A DNA stretch of 64,000 nt from Bacteroidetes bacterium RIFCSPLOWO2_12_FULL_37_12 (GCA_001769655.1 MEPC01000024.1:265572-329571); one strand, 5' to 3'. Positions 1 through 8,697 are shown, numbered from the stretch's first letter. Made by a program: numbers and translations. The notes: generated from the sequence alone by a model not told the origin.

Positions 1-95
1 TATTTGGAATCGGCGCTGACGGAAGGGATTTTAAGCCATTCAATCAATTCACTGATGAAACGGTCTTTGTGTTTTTGAATATATTGGCTTGCCAT
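1..95 (-). CDS. M20-family dipeptidase, N-terminal fragment cut by window edge
   Basis: Only the first 31 codons are inside the window, read from an ATG at 95 toward position 1. The translation begins MASQYIQKHKDRFISELIEW and continues with a LKIPSVSADSK segment. The IPSVSAD stretch shortly after an amphipathic first helix is characteristic of M20/M25/M40 zinc dipeptidases, which hydrolyse short peptides in the cytoplasm. The metal ligands and dimerisation domain lie outside, so activity cannot be judged. The gene is transcribed away from the tRNA-Leu just upstream. Confidence 0.72.
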   Translation of the reverse strand, partial: MASQYIQKHKDRFISELIEWLKIPSVSADSK

Positions 96-151
96 GGGAG
101 TGGGGTTGGATTGGAAAAGTGCAAATTTACGGAAAAAATGAAGTAAAAAAG

Positions 152-235
152 TGCCCAGAAAGAGACTCGAACTCTTATGACCTTACGGTCGCCACCCCCT
201 CAAGATGGTGCGTCTACCAATTTCGCCACCTGGGC
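152..235 (-). tRNA. tRNA-Leu (anticodon GAG)
   Basis: The reverse complement folds as a class II tRNA. The acceptor arm GCCCAGG pairs with the 3' end before discriminator A, and the D-arm region reads GGCGAAATTGGTAGACGC. The anticodon stem CCATC/GGTGG encloses loop TTGAGGG, giving anticodon GAG. A long variable arm and the T-arm GTTCGAGTC follow. CCA is not encoded. It should decode CUC/CUU leucine codons. A TAAATTTG promoter element sits about 15 bases upstream. Confidence 0.95.
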
Positions 236-250
236 AGGGATAAGGGGGTG

Positions 251-258
251 CAAATTTA
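251..258 (-). promoter_or_regulatory. Bacteroidota -7 element for tRNA-Leu
   Basis: The minus strand reads TAAATTTG, an exact match to TAnnTTTG, 15 bases upstream of the mature tRNA 5' end. No clear -33 TTTG is visible. The match is seen directly; promoter function is inferred. Confidence 0.55.
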
Positions 259-450
259 CATGAAATTTTTTATTTACACATAATTTAAGCTCTTTATAGA
301 ATTGAGTGTGTAAATTTGCAGAACGCTCATTTGTACATTTTTAGCTGTTTGTTTGTCATTGAACATTTTTGGTGTTTGTCACTTTCTTTTCTTGTTTACC
401 CACACAAAATGTTATAGTACCATAATTTAAACTCAGTGCAGTCCCTCCCC

Positions 451-879
451 TTATTCCACCCATCTGTAACTGCCATCGGCAAAGACCTCTTTTTTCCAAA
501 TCGGTACAGTAGTTTTAATCAATTTCACTATTTCTTTTACGGCATTTAATCCCTGTTTGCTGTGTTGTGATGCCACAAGAATAAACAGCGAAGTTTCCCC
601 CGCTTTTATTTTTCCTGTTCCATGAACCATTACAAGATAATCCGGAGCATACTTTTTTTTAACAGCAGAATAAATTTCTTTCATTTTTGTTTTTGCCATC
701 GAACCATAACATTTATATTCAATATAATTGATTTTTTTTCCTGATTTGTCCTTATCATCTCTTACAATTCCGGAAAAGGTACAAATGGCTCCCGGATATC
801 CTGCTTTTTTGAACTTGAGCGTTTTCTTAAATGTTAAGGTGAGAAATTTTTGGGTTATCTTTCCTTTGGTGATATACAT
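451..879 (-). CDS. moaE: Molybdopterin synthase catalytic subunit MoaE
   Basis: This 142-residue protein is the large subunit of molybdopterin synthase. With MoaD thiocarboxylate it inserts the dithiolene sulfurs into cyclic pyranopterin monophosphate in the cytoplasm. Family landmarks are the GAICTFSGIVRD segment near residue 30, the YIEYKCYGSMA segment near residue 52, and PIWKKE at 126-131, which carries the catalytic lysine region, followed by DGSYRW at the C-terminus. The usual HR of the SHR motif is HS here (SQHSKQG), a modest deviation. It is the last gene of a mobA-moaD-moaE run on the minus strand. The 170-base gap to moaD holds an inverted repeat. Confidence 0.93.
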   Translation of the reverse strand: MYITKGKITQKFLTLTFKKTLKFKKAGYPGAICTFSGIVRDDKDKSGKKINYIEYKCYGSMAKTKMKEIYSAVKKKYAPDYLVMVHGTGKIKAGETSLFILVASQHSKQGLNAVKEIVKLIKTTVPIWKKEVFADGSYRWVE

Positions 880-892
880 AGTCGGGTTTTTA

Positions 893-997
893 GTTTCAAG
901 TTTTTAGTTTCAAGTTTTAAGTTACAAGTTATGATAATACTTTACTATAGGTGAAAATCTTTTATCTTACGGCAACTTGAAACCTGAAACTTGAAAC
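893..997. repeat. Inverted repeat built from GTTTCAAGTT units
   Basis: Arms of 24 bases at 893-916 and 974-997 pair with three mismatches and enclose about 57 bases. Each arm is two copies of GTTTCAAG. It fills the moaD-moaE gap and is one of many such hairpins in the window's intergenic spaces. Confidence 0.8.
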
Positions 998-1048
998 AAT
1001 TTTTGCAATTCTGTTTCAGATTGGTATATTTTCTATTAAGCGCAAATG

Positions 1049-1279
1049 TCACCCACCGGCAAAAGGGGGAAGCAGTGCCACTACATCCGATTCCGATAAT
1101 TTTGTATTCTGATTTACAAGTTTTTCGTTTACTGCAATCTTAAATTTCCGTTGCAAAAGTTCTGGGAAGTCATTATACAAACAATCCATAAGTTCCTTCG
1201 TGCTTTTTACCCCCGTGATTTTTGTTTTTTTGCACCGGGTGATGTCGGCAAGGGGACCAAAAAAAAGTAATTGAGGCAT
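1049..1279 (-). CDS. moaD: Molybdopterin synthase sulfur-carrier subunit MoaD
   Basis: This is a 76-residue ubiquitin-like sulfur carrier ending in the required Gly-Gly (LLPPFAGG). The terminus is adenylated and thiocarboxylated before donating sulfur inside the MoaE-MoaD complex. I chose the ATG at 1279, giving MPQLLFFGPLADIT, because family members begin directly with the first beta strand and the longer frame would need a TTG at 1306. It lies between mobA and moaE on the same strand. A 20-bp-stem hairpin at 1333-1377 separates it from mobA. The gene for the first pathway enzyme (moaA) is not in view. Confidence 0.9.
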   Translation of the reverse strand: MPQLLFFGPLADITRCKKTKITGVKSTKELMDCLYNDFPELLQRKFKIAVNEKLVNQNTKLSESDVVALLPPFAGG

Positions 1280-1332
1280 GAATACAAAAGGTTTTTTGAT
1301 TTCCAAAAATCAGAGTGAATTATTGTTAAAAT

Positions 1333-1377
1333 GTTAAATGGTTATATGGTTAGGCGATAACCATTTAACCATTTAAC
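1333..1377. repeat. 20-bp-stem hairpin between mobA and moaD
   Basis: Arms at 1333-1352 and 1358-1377 pair with one mismatch around a 5-base loop (GGCGA). The arms are made of repeated TTAAATGG. On the minus strand it follows mobA and precedes moaD, so it may attenuate or process the transcript. It also fits the dispersed-hairpin class of this genome. Confidence 0.85.
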
Positions 1378-1424
1378 TTTAATTTTCTGAAACCTGAGTT
1401 TGTTTAGCATAGTGTTGTTTTCTA

Positions 1425-2045
1425 CTACTTTAAATAATCTGATACAAATGTTTCGTAGTCATTCATTGTATTCATATTAAGAAACGCATTCCGGGTTGTC
1501 TCTGTAAATTCCGGTTTATTCAGATACAATGTGTTGCTTTGTACAAAAAGATTTTGCAAAGAAAGCTCATTTCTTTTAATTAATGTCTTGATGCGAGTCA
1601 TGCAGGTTTTTCTATAAATTCCCGGGAACGGTTCCGCTCGTTCTTTTTTTCCATACAAAACTATCTCTGTACGATTAATATGGGTTATTAAATGATTTAT
1701 CATTTCCTGGTTTATGGAAGGCATATCGCAGGCGGTGATAATAGTTAATTCGTTGGTAGAATAAAACAACCCTGTATAAATGCCGGCTAAAGGTCCTTTG
1801 TTTTTAATAAGGTCTTCAAACACCGGTAATCCTAATTTTGAATAGCTCGGGTGATTGGCAATTAAAATAATATTTTCAGTAAACTTCCGGGCTATGTTGG
1901 CAATGTGTTCAACACTTGTAAAATTTCCAATCTTTAACAATCCCTTTTCCGTTCCCATCCTGCTACTTTTTCCGCCGGAGAGGATGATAAAAGTAAGAGG
2001 TTGAGTGGATGACATGGAGTTGCTTTGAAAATCAACAAATTTCAT
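1425..2045 (-). CDS. mobA: Molybdenum cofactor guanylyltransferase MobA
   Basis: MobA transfers GMP from GTP to Mo-molybdopterin, giving the guanine dinucleotide cofactor of the DMSO-reductase family. The N-terminal nucleotide-binding signature is LSGGKSSRMG at residues 22-31, followed by a lysine (EKGLLKIG). A TACDMPSI motif supplies the metal-binding aspartate. Length of 206 is normal. The frame opens with ATG at 2045, but an in-frame ATG at 2015 (MSSTQPLTFIILSGG) is the better biological start: it matches family N-termini and leaves room for promoters in the short divergent gap to xseA. The gene leads the moaD-moaE group. Confidence 0.9.
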   Translation of the reverse strand: MKFVDFQSNSMSSTQPLTFIILSGGKSSRMGTEKGLLKIGNFTSVEHIANIARKFTENIILIANHPSYSKLGLPVFEDLIKNKGPLAGIYTGLFYSTNELTIITACDMPSINQEMINHLITHINRTEIVLYGKKERAEPFPGIYRKTCMTRIKTLIKRNELSLQNLFVQSNTLYLNKPEFTETTRNAFLNMNTMNDYETFVSDYLK

Positions 2046-2070
2046 AATTATTTTTTACTTTCGTGGGGAT

Positions 2071-3459
2071 ATGGAAATCAAACCAGAATTTATCCGTTTA
2101 TCGGAATTGAATCAGCAAATACAGGACTTGCTTTATTCGGTGTACGACTGTTATTTCTGGGTTGTGGCTGAGATTGCATCGTTAAAAAATAGCCCTAGAG
2201 GCCATTGTTATATTGAATTAGTTGAAAAGGAAGGGGATTCAGTATTAGCACAAATGCGCGCAAATATCTGGGTTGATAAATACAGGATATTGAATCAAGA
2301 ATTTTTATCTACTACCGGTTCCGTATTGGAAAAAGGAATGAAAATTTTGTTTTGCGCTTCGGTGGATTTTCATCCTGTGTATGGATTAAGTTTGACCATT
2401 ACCGGCATCGAACCCTCATTCACACTGGGGGAGAAAGCCCGGAAAAAAATGGAAATCATGAGCAGATTGGCGCAAGAAGGGTTTTTGGATAAAAATAAAA
2501 ATTTACAATTCCCCATTATACCTCAAAGGGTCGCCGTAATTTCATCCATTTCAGCCGCCGGTTATGGTGACTTCATTAACCATTTAACAAGCAACCCACA
2601 CAGATTTAAATTCAGCGTAAAACTTTTCAACGCTGTCATGCAGGGGGAAAAATCAGCGTTTTCCATCATAAAGCAACTATCATTAATTAATCAAGGAAAT
2701 AAAAACGTTGACCTGGTGGTAATACTACGTGGAGGTGGTTCTCAAATGGACTTGGATTGTTTTGATAATTACGAATTAGCTAAAATAGTCGCCGGGATGA
2801 GGATTCCGGTAATAAGCGCCATAGGACATCACCGGGATGATACTGTGTTGGACCATGTGTCACACACCCGCGTAAAAACTCCTACCGCCGCCGCTGATTT
2901 ATTAATTGAAAAATTCCTGAATTATGAAGTGGGATTAATGGATATTTTAAGTAAAATAAAAAATGAAACTTTATCTTTTGTTCAGCAGGAAAAAAATCGT
3001 ATTTTCCGGATTGAATCGGAACTAACTCAACTTTTTTCAGAAACACTCCGTGATTCACAGAGCAAACTAAAGGAGTTGAATTATCAGATAAGGATTAAAC
3101 CCATCCAAAAAGTTTTTGACTATCAAAAATCCCTTCAGATTATTTTTTCAAATCTTTCTCACACGGTTGAAAGAAATGTCAAAGAAAAAAACGATGCGTT
3201 TAAATTAATCTGCAAAAACCTTCCTGTAAAATTCAAAGAACAATTAGGCAGAATATCACAAAAAATAATCAACGGAGAAAATACGATACGAATGCTTGAC
3301 CCTCAGAAAGTGTTGAAAAGGGGGTATAGTATTACTACAAGTAACGGAAAAATAATAAAGGACATTAGAACTATATCGCCGGGGGAAATGATTGACACAA
3401 AAATATTTTCCGGAAATATTCAGAGCAGGGTGGAGAATAAAATTGAACGTTTAAAATAA
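2071..3459 (+). CDS. xseA: Exodeoxyribonuclease VII large subunit
   Basis: This is the catalytic subunit of exonuclease VII, which degrades single-stranded DNA from both ends to short acid-soluble oligonucleotides in repair. The 462 residues show the N-terminal OB-fold (about 5-110) with the SPRGHCYIELVE segment. The core carries VVILRGGGSQMDLDCFDN near residue 220 and AIGHHRDDTVLDHV followed by TPTAAADLL near 255-280, the conserved catalytic region. A long coiled-coil stretch then leads to the C-terminal LKRGYSITT motif. xseB follows after 10 bases, so the subunits are co-transcribed. A near-consensus TACTTTCG lies at 2056-2063, very close to the start. Confidence 0.96.
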   Translation: MEIKPEFIRLSELNQQIQDLLYSVYDCYFWVVAEIASLKNSPRGHCYIELVEKEGDSVLAQMRANIWVDKYRILNQEFLSTTGSVLEKGMKILFCASVDFHPVYGLSLTITGIEPSFTLGEKARKKMEIMSRLAQEGFLDKNKNLQFPIIPQRVAVISSISAAGYGDFINHLTSNPHRFKFSVKLFNAVMQGEKSAFSIIKQLSLINQGNKNVDLVVILRGGGSQMDLDCFDNYELAKIVAGMRIPVISAIGHHRDDTVLDHVSHTRVKTPTAAADLLIEKFLNYEVGLMDILSKIKNETLSFVQQEKNRIFRIESELTQLFSETLRDSQSKLKELNYQIRIKPIQKVFDYQKSLQIIFSNLSHTVERNVKEKNDAFKLICKNLPVKFKEQLGRISQKIINGENTIRMLDPQKVLKRGYSITTSNGKIIKDIRTISPGEMIDTKIFSGNIQSRVENKIERLK

Positions 3460-3469
3460 TTAAAAAAAC

Positions 3470-3685
3470 ATGGAAAAAAAAATAACCTACGCCAAAGCCA
3501 TGGTTGAGCTTGAAACCATTCTTATCAAAATTGAAAATGATGAACTCGACCTGGAACAGTTAACTGATAAGTTAAAAAGAGCCAATGAATTAATCAGGTT
3601 GTGCAGGGAAAAATTACATACAACCGAGAAAGAAGTTGAAAATATTCTAAAAGAAATGGGGGAAGGAGAAGCGGGCGAAAAATGA
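3470..3685 (+). CDS. xseB: Exodeoxyribonuclease VII small subunit
   Basis: This 71-residue helical protein has the XseB pattern: YAKAMVELETILIKIENDEL, then a second helix with LKRANELIRLCREKL. It binds the coiled coil of XseA to form the multimeric exonuclease VII. Immediate placement after xseA confirms the call. The C-terminal tail (GEGEAGEK) is glycine- and charge-rich and probably disordered. Downstream, a perfect palindrome separates it from the convergent phosphatase gene. Confidence 0.92.
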   Translation: MEKKITYAKAMVELETILIKIENDELDLEQLTDKLKRANELIRLCREKLHTTEKEVENILKEMGEGEAGEK

Positions 3686-3731
3686 AAAATTGGCAACCGG
3701 AATTTCTGGTTTTAAACTGTAGAAACACTGT

Positions 3732-3759
3732 GTAGAAACACGGTGCACCGTGTTTCTAC
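3732..3759. repeat. Perfect 28-base palindrome with GGTGCACC centre
   Basis: GTAGAAACACGGTG (3732-3745) is followed directly by its exact reverse complement (3746-3759). A partial copy of the arm sits just upstream (about 3719-3728). It lies between convergent xseB and the phosphatase gene and overlaps the phosphatase stop codon, where it may terminate both transcripts. Related palindromes with the same centre occur at 36014 and 37308. Confidence 0.9.
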
Positions 3760-4970
3760 TTCCCTATTTTGATTCCCAGCATAGCAACATCATCCGCAAA
3801 GTCATTCCCTTGACAAAATTTTGTGAGCGCTCTTAAGATGTCAGTGATTATGGCATCGGCTGAGTTTTTACAATTTTTAGCAATAAGGGATTTGATATTT
3901 CCGGTTCCAAAAAATTCATCCTTTTTGTTGGTTGCCTCAGAAACGCCATCGGTATAAAGAAAAATAAAATCGCCGGAATTTATAGATATCGTTTGTGCAT
4001 TTATGAACGGCAAATCGTTAAACACCCCAAGCAAGGTAGTGCCGTTTTCAAGTTCTTTCGTTTTATCAGATGAAAAAAAAATAGGCGGGTTATGTCCAGC
4101 GTTTATGTATTGCATCGTTTTATTTTTTCCGTTGATTTGTGCCACAAAAAAAGATACAAAACGTTCCCCTTCTGCATTTCTGAAAACCGTCGAATTTAAT
4201 GCACTGACTATTTCTTTCAGAGTGCGTTTTTCAGCCACCAACGTACGGAATGTTGCCTGAAACACAGCCATGATTATTGCGGCAGGAATCCCTTTGCCAC
4301 TTACATCTGCTATACAAACGATGGAGACCTCGTCATCCAATTCTATAAAATCATAATAATCACCCCCTATACTTTTATGAGGAATGTACCTTGCTGATGC
4401 GGTTATTTTTCCGTGAACCGGCAGATTTTTGGGAATCAATGCGTGCTGAACTTGTACCGCTAATTCCAGATCTTTTTCGATCAGTTTTTTTTCCAACTGA
4501 ATGCCTTGCAATCGCCGGTTATCAATGGCTGTTACCAGAATTTGTGAAAGTGTGGTTAGAAAATCAAGCGTACTTTCATGGGTCTTATCTATGGACTTAT
4601 CAATCCGGATAAAAAGTAATGAAAGCAACTGATTGTTTTCGCTTACCGGAATGATAAAATTAAAATTTTTCAAAAATGGATTTGTTTCCTTTTCATTGAT
4701 GCTCACAGTTTCTTTAATTTTATTTATATAGGTAAATTCTGAAAAGGATGAGATTTTCGTATCCAGTCCCCATGTTAACCTGCATGAAAAACTGGGAAAA
4801 ATACTATACAATGCTAATTTTTGAATTCCCAGATGAGTTCTTACAATGAAACCGAAGATACGGTACAATTCTTCATCGGAATGATTCTGATTCAACGATT
4901 TCGTAATCTCCAACAGTGCATTCAGTTCAAGTTGTTTGCGTTGGAGCAGGAATTCAAATTCGTTTTTCAT
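3756..4970 (-). CDS. GAF-like + SpoIIE/PP2C serine phosphatase (RsbU-like)
   Basis: This 404-residue cytosolic protein has an N-terminal sensory region resembling a GAF domain (about 15-150), a charged linker helix, then a SpoIIE-type PP2C phosphatase domain. The metal-binding signatures are GGDYYDF at 202-208, CIADVSGKGIPAA near 226, FLYTDGVSEATN near 345 and DDVAMLGIK near the end. Such enzymes dephosphorylate anti-sigma-factor antagonists or related regulators. No anti-sigma or STAS gene is nearby. It is the last gene of a five-gene operon and begins 7 bases after the ABC permease stop, so its partner and signal remain unknown. Confidence 0.9.
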   Translation of the reverse strand: MKNEFEFLLQRKQLELNALLEITKSLNQNHSDEELYRIFGFIVRTHLGIQKLALYSIFPSFSCRLTWGLDTKISSFSEFTYINKIKETVSINEKETNPFLKNFNFIIPVSENNQLLSLLFIRIDKSIDKTHESTLDFLTTLSQILVTAIDNRRLQGIQLEKKLIEKDLELAVQVQHALIPKNLPVHGKITASARYIPHKSIGGDYYDFIELDDEVSIVCIADVSGKGIPAAIIMAVFQATFRTLVAEKRTLKEIVSALNSTVFRNAEGERFVSFFVAQINGKNKTMQYINAGHNPPIFFSSDKTKELENGTTLLGVFNDLPFINAQTISINSGDFIFLYTDGVSEATNKKDEFFGTGNIKSLIAKNCKNSADAIITDILRALTKFCQGNDFADDVAMLGIKIGK

Positions 4971-4977
4971 TGATAAA

Positions 4978-6225
4978 CTACTTATCTATCATTCTGGGGT
5001 CAAAGGCATCTCTTAATCCATTACCAAATAAATTAAATGCCAGAACGGTCAGCATGATACAAATCCCGGGAATAAAGGCAAGATACCATCCATGCTGTGT
5101 GCCAATTGAGTCAAAACCATCATGCACCATCATGCCCCAGGAAGGAGTTGGGGGTTGAACACCAAGACCAAGAAAACTTAAACCTGCTTCCACTAAAATA
5201 GAAGTTGCAAAATTTGCTGAAGCAATAACAATCAAAGGACCGATAATATTCGGTATAATGTGTTTTAGAATGATTCTGTAATTATTAAATCCCAACGCCC
5301 TGGCGGCTTCCACAAATTCTTTTTCCCTCAAGCTGAGAATTTGTCCTCTCACCACCCGGGAAACGTCCACCCAGGTTGTCAGACCAACGGCGATAAAAAC
5401 TACCCAGAAGCTCTTGCTTCCCAACGCAATGGAAATGGAAATAACAAGCATAATGGAGGGAATAGACCAGATTACAGTCATTATCCACAAAATGAATGAG
5501 TCAATGGCTCCTCTGAAAAATCCTGCCATCGCTCCCAAAAAAACCCCAATAAAAATTGAAATTAATACCGAAACAAAGCCAATGGATAGTGAAACCCGTG
5601 TGCCATAAATAAGCCGGCTGAGCATATCTCTGCCGTTTTTATCGGTACCAAGAATATAAAATCGTTTTTCAATATTGTTTTTTTCGAATTCTGCGGCAAG
5701 TTCTTTCAGTGTAGTTGTACAAACATTGCTTTCCAAATCCAGATATTTCACAATTTCTCCCTCAGTTTTAAAATTGTTTTTTAGTCCTTCGCCTAATTTG
5801 TTTGATTTAGGAATATATATGGCTTTTACAGCATTGACTAAATAGGTTGAGTCAATTTTCCTGTTCCCACCCCGGGTTCTGTATTCTTCAGTATAAACAA
5901 ATTCTCCTTTAATCCAATATTTGTTCACAGGAGTAATGTTATAAGAACTTTCTCTCCCGAATAACATTTTTTCAAATAAATTTGCTTCAGGTACTTTAAA
6001 ATTTTTTTTCACTTTAAACATCGTAACCTCAAACCCAGGAGGTTGCCCCTGCACCTGAACAGCCCCGTCAGAGGCATCTGGTGTTCCATCTGGCATAATC
6101 AAATAGCCGAAGATGCCTATTAAAAAACATAGAATAATAAAAATCAATCCAAAAATAGCCGGTCTGTTTTTCTTAAACCTTTTTTGGGCGTAATAAGAAG
6201 GCGATTTGGATATTGTTTCTTTCAT
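4978..6225 (-). CDS. Di/oligopeptide ABC transporter permease (DppC/OppC type)
   Basis: This 415-residue inner-membrane permease belongs to the binding-protein-dependent transport family. One TM helix lies near residues 20-45 (FGLIFIILCFLIGIFGYL). A large periplasmic insert of roughly 140 residues follows, then LGTDKNGRDMLSRLIYGTRVSL, the hallmark of DppC/OppC proteins. Five further helices include the EAA loop (EAARALGFNNYRIILKHIIPN) that docks the ATPase. The long insert is typical of Bacteroidota members. Its ATPase may be the double-ATPase gene at 39.5 kb; no DppB or solute-binding protein is adjacent. It is co-transcribed with the genes either side. Confidence 0.93.
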   Translation of the reverse strand: MKETISKSPSYYAQKRFKKNRPAIFGLIFIILCFLIGIFGYLIMPDGTPDASDGAVQVQGQPPGFEVTMFKVKKNFKVPEANLFEKMLFGRESSYNITPVNKYWIKGEFVYTEEYRTRGGNRKIDSTYLVNAVKAIYIPKSNKLGEGLKNNFKTEGEIVKYLDLESNVCTTTLKELAAEFEKNNIEKRFYILGTDKNGRDMLSRLIYGTRVSLSIGFVSVLISIFIGVFLGAMAGFFRGAIDSFILWIMTVIWSIPSIMLVISISIALGSKSFWVVFIAVGLTTWVDVSRVVRGQILSLREKEFVEAARALGFNNYRIILKHIIPNIIGPLIVIASANFATSILVEAGLSFLGLGVQPPTPSWGMMVHDGFDSIGTQHGWYLAFIPGICIMLTVLAFNLFGNGLRDAFDPRMIDK

Positions 6226-6246
6226 TCAAAAATTATCTGTAATAAT

Positions 6247-6513
6247 TTATCTTGAATTATGGGCTAATAAACCATCTTTTGTGGCTAAATAAAAATATGC
6301 TGACGTTTCTTCAGATTTAAAATTTAAATCGTTGTAATATTCATGAGTTACTGGGTCCTGTTTCATGGCTTGCACCCATTTTTTTTTTATCAAACCCTCA
6401 AGCGCTGATTTCAACTCTTTCTCTGATACAAGAATTTCACTTTTCAATTTTTGATAGGGTTCTACAAAATAAAGATTTTCAAGGATTTGCTCTTCCAAAG
6501 TATTTGAAATCAT
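6247..6513 (-). CDS. Small conserved hypothetical protein, winged-helix-like
   Basis: This is an 88-residue soluble protein with no signal or membrane segment. The N-terminal two thirds have a helix pattern (LEEQILENLYF, then SEKELKSALEGLIKKKWVQ) suggestive of a small winged-helix fold, and the C-terminal half contains a SAYFYLATKDGLLAHN segment. I do not recognise a named family with certainty. Its spacing of about 20 bases to the glycosyltransferase and to the permease gene puts it firmly inside the operon. DNA binding is an inference from helix pattern only. Confidence 0.7.
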   Translation of the reverse strand: MISNTLEEQILENLYFVEPYQKLKSEILVSEKELKSALEGLIKKKWVQAMKQDPVTHEYYNDLNFKSEETSAYFYLATKDGLLAHNSR

Positions 6514-6532
6514 GTTTTGTTAGTTGTAATAT

Positions 6533-7714
6533 TTATGTCACCCATCTGTCTTTCCATCTATAAAATCTGAACCGGCTCGCCAATCCTACCACAATAATAT
6601 AAAAAGGATAAATAAACTGCACAGGAATCAACCATAATATTAACTTCCTTTTGTCAAACCAATCTAAAATCGGGTATAAAAATACAAATTCAGCGAATAG
6701 CTTTACAAGAAAAAGTATTAAAAATAGTTTTAGTTCTGCCATTCCAGATAAAACCATAAACCATTGCCAGCCCGTCAAACAATAAAAAACTGATATAAAT
6801 ATGATAAAAAGCAGGGAAAGCGGGGTTTTTCCCGAAAATGCTTTACTTGCCCAGCGGATGCGTTGTTTTAAAAAACCGAGAAATGAATCAGATAAGACCG
6901 TAGTTACAATAGCTGTTTTGTCTTTAATGAACTTTACCTTTCCGGGATCCATTTTGTGCATGTTTCTTAGCAGAAATTCATCATCCCCGCTTGCCAGGTT
7001 CTGTTTATTGCCAAAACCACCGCATTGATAGAAGGCAGATTTTCTGAAACCTATATTTGCACCGTTACACATCAGTGGTATTCCACCCTTTAATCCACCT
7101 GCCCCCATTCCGACAAATCCAAGAAATTCAAGGTGAATTATCTCCTGACAAGCCATTCTTAAAAAAGGTTTTTTTTCTTCACCCTTCACGGGTCCTGTTA
7201 CCATATTCAGCTCTTCAGAAACCATGCAATTTATCATAACGGAAACCCAGTTATCTGCAACTTTACAATCGGCGTCTGTCAACAATATCCAATCTCCTTT
7301 TGCCTGAGTAACGCCGACATTAATAGCTGATTTCTTTCCGGTAATCAAATTATCTTTATCTCTTTCGCTGTTCTTAGACAATTCAGAAAGGCGGATTAAG
7401 GCGAGGTTGGGTAGTTTCTTTTTGAATTCAGTAATTATTTCTGTCGAATTATCGTTTGAATGGTCATCTACTATAATTATCTCAATTTTGCTTTTTTGAT
7501 AGGTTTGATTTTCGAGCGAAGAAAGCAGTTTTGGCAGGTTGCCGGCTTCATTTCTTGCTGGAATAATGATGGTTACAAGAGGAGAATCATTGTTTTTTGG
7601 TGACGAACTATTTAGAATGTCACCGTTTTGGTTACTAGTTGGAATACTGGACCATTTTACGGCTAACCAAATCAGGAGAATGGAATAAATGCAAGTCAGG
7701 AGGAGAAAGGGCAT
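6533..7714 (-). CDS. Family 2 glycosyltransferase, membrane-anchored
   Basis: This 393-residue protein has an N-terminal TM helix (residues 2-18), then a GT-A domain with VTIIIPARNEAGNLPKLL near 48, VDDHSNDNST near 82, LLTDADCKV near 144 (the DXD-type motif) and SGDDEFLLR near 243. The QRIRWASKA motif near 285 is typical of processive family 2 enzymes. Three or four C-terminal TM helices follow. It probably moves a sugar onto a lipid or polysaccharide at the cytoplasmic face. The upstream flippase-like gene in the same operon suggests a shared envelope-lipid role. Substrate cannot be assigned. Confidence 0.9.
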   Translation of the reverse strand: MPFLLLTCIYSILLIWLAVKWSSIPTSNQNGDILNSSSPKNNDSPLVTIIIPARNEAGNLPKLLSSLENQTYQKSKIEIIIVDDHSNDNSTEIITEFKKKLPNLALIRLSELSKNSERDKDNLITGKKSAINVGVTQAKGDWILLTDADCKVADNWVSVMINCMVSEELNMVTGPVKGEEKKPFLRMACQEIIHLEFLGFVGMGAGGLKGGIPLMCNGANIGFRKSAFYQCGGFGNKQNLASGDDEFLLRNMHKMDPGKVKFIKDKTAIVTTVLSDSFLGFLKQRIRWASKAFSGKTPLSLLFIIFISVFYCLTGWQWFMVLSGMAELKLFLILFLVKLFAEFVFLYPILDWFDKRKLILWLIPVQFIYPFYIIVVGLASRFRFYRWKDRWVT

Positions 7715-7731
7715 TGGGTTCGTTTATAAAT

Positions 7732-8697
7732 TCAGTTACTCACTTTTTTTCGTACCATAATAATCATCAAACCTATCAGGGCAGGCATAACCATGTTAAT
7801 TACCCAGATAATAAGACAAACTCCCGCAACTGTTAAACTGCTTTCAGAAAAATGATGGTAAAAATAAATGGAAGCGGCTTCCCGGATTCCTAAATCATTC
7901 AACGCTTTGAAACCGGGTAGCACGGATTTTACCAATAATGCCGCGCTGGTTCCCAGAAAAACCTGTTCTAATGTCAACGTGGAATTCAGAGCGCAGAAAA
8001 CAAAATAAAATTGCAGAATAAAAATAAAATGACGAAACATGGATGCGATTGACAGCAAGAGCACATTGTATAATTTAATTTTTTGCAAAGTATCTAAAAA
8101 ATAAAAAAACTTAGCAAATATTTTATTCCGAAATAATAATAAAGGGATTTTATGAAGATTGAAAATACATAATGTCACTATGAGTAAAACGATAGAAGTA
8201 AAAATAATATTTCCTTCATCCGTTTTAAAAAGATTTCCCTTTAGAAAATAAAATAAAGCAAAACTTCCCGCCCAGATAGTGGTTAACAATTGAGTTAATC
8301 TTACCAAAAACAATAGAGGGATGGCTGACAAGCGGTTTTCTTTTTTTAAGAACGAGATTCTGCCGGCATAGTCGCCAATATTATTCGGAGTAATAAAACC
8401 TACACTTAATCCGGTGAATACCGATTTAACCGTTTTTATGAAAGAGATTTCTTCTAAATTTTTTAGTACCATCTTCCACTTAATTGCTTCAAGTGAATAA
8501 TTCAACGGCATTAAAATTAAAGCTAAAGAAAGGTATAAAATGTTTGGATAATTGAACAATTCCTTTATTCGATCTCCGAATGGAATCCTTTGTTCACCGG
8601 CTAATTCAGCGTGAAACTGCCTGTACAGAAAAAACAGGGTTAGGAATAGTATGATGGATTTTAGTATATGGGAAGTATGAGGTAATTTGATGCGCAT
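7732..8697 (-). CDS. Lysylphosphatidylglycerol synthase TM-region (UPF0104) flippase-like protein
   Basis: This 321-residue polytopic membrane protein has about eight TM helices. It shows the family pattern GLSVGFITPNNIGDYAGR near 105-120 and a GFKALNDLGIREAA segment near 265. The family is the membrane half of MprF and is linked to lipid flipping or sugar-lipid handling. There is no catalytic synthetase domain. It is the first gene of the five-gene operon, 17 bases ahead of the glycosyltransferase. The divergent upstream region contains iterated GTAATACAAT motifs. Confidence 0.85.
   Translation of the reverse strand: MRIKLPHTSHILKSIILFLTLFFLYRQFHAELAGEQRIPFGDRIKELFNYPNILYLSLALILMPLNYSLEAIKWKMVLKNLEEISFIKTVKSVFTGLSVGFITPNNIGDYAGRISFLKKENRLSAIPLLFLVRLTQLLTTIWAGSFALFYFLKGNLFKTDEGNIIFTSIVLLIVTLCIFNLHKIPLLLFRNKIFAKFFYFLDTLQKIKLYNVLLLSIASMFRHFIFILQFYFVFCALNSTLTLEQVFLGTSAALLVKSVLPGFKALNDLGIREAASIYFYHHFSESSLTVAGVCLIIWVINMVMPALIGLMIIMVRKKVSN

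Noticed and set aside
236-450. Small RNA or gene between tRNA-Leu and moaE
   Set aside because: Apart from the tRNA promoter, only AT-rich sequence is seen, without a stable hairpin or frame.
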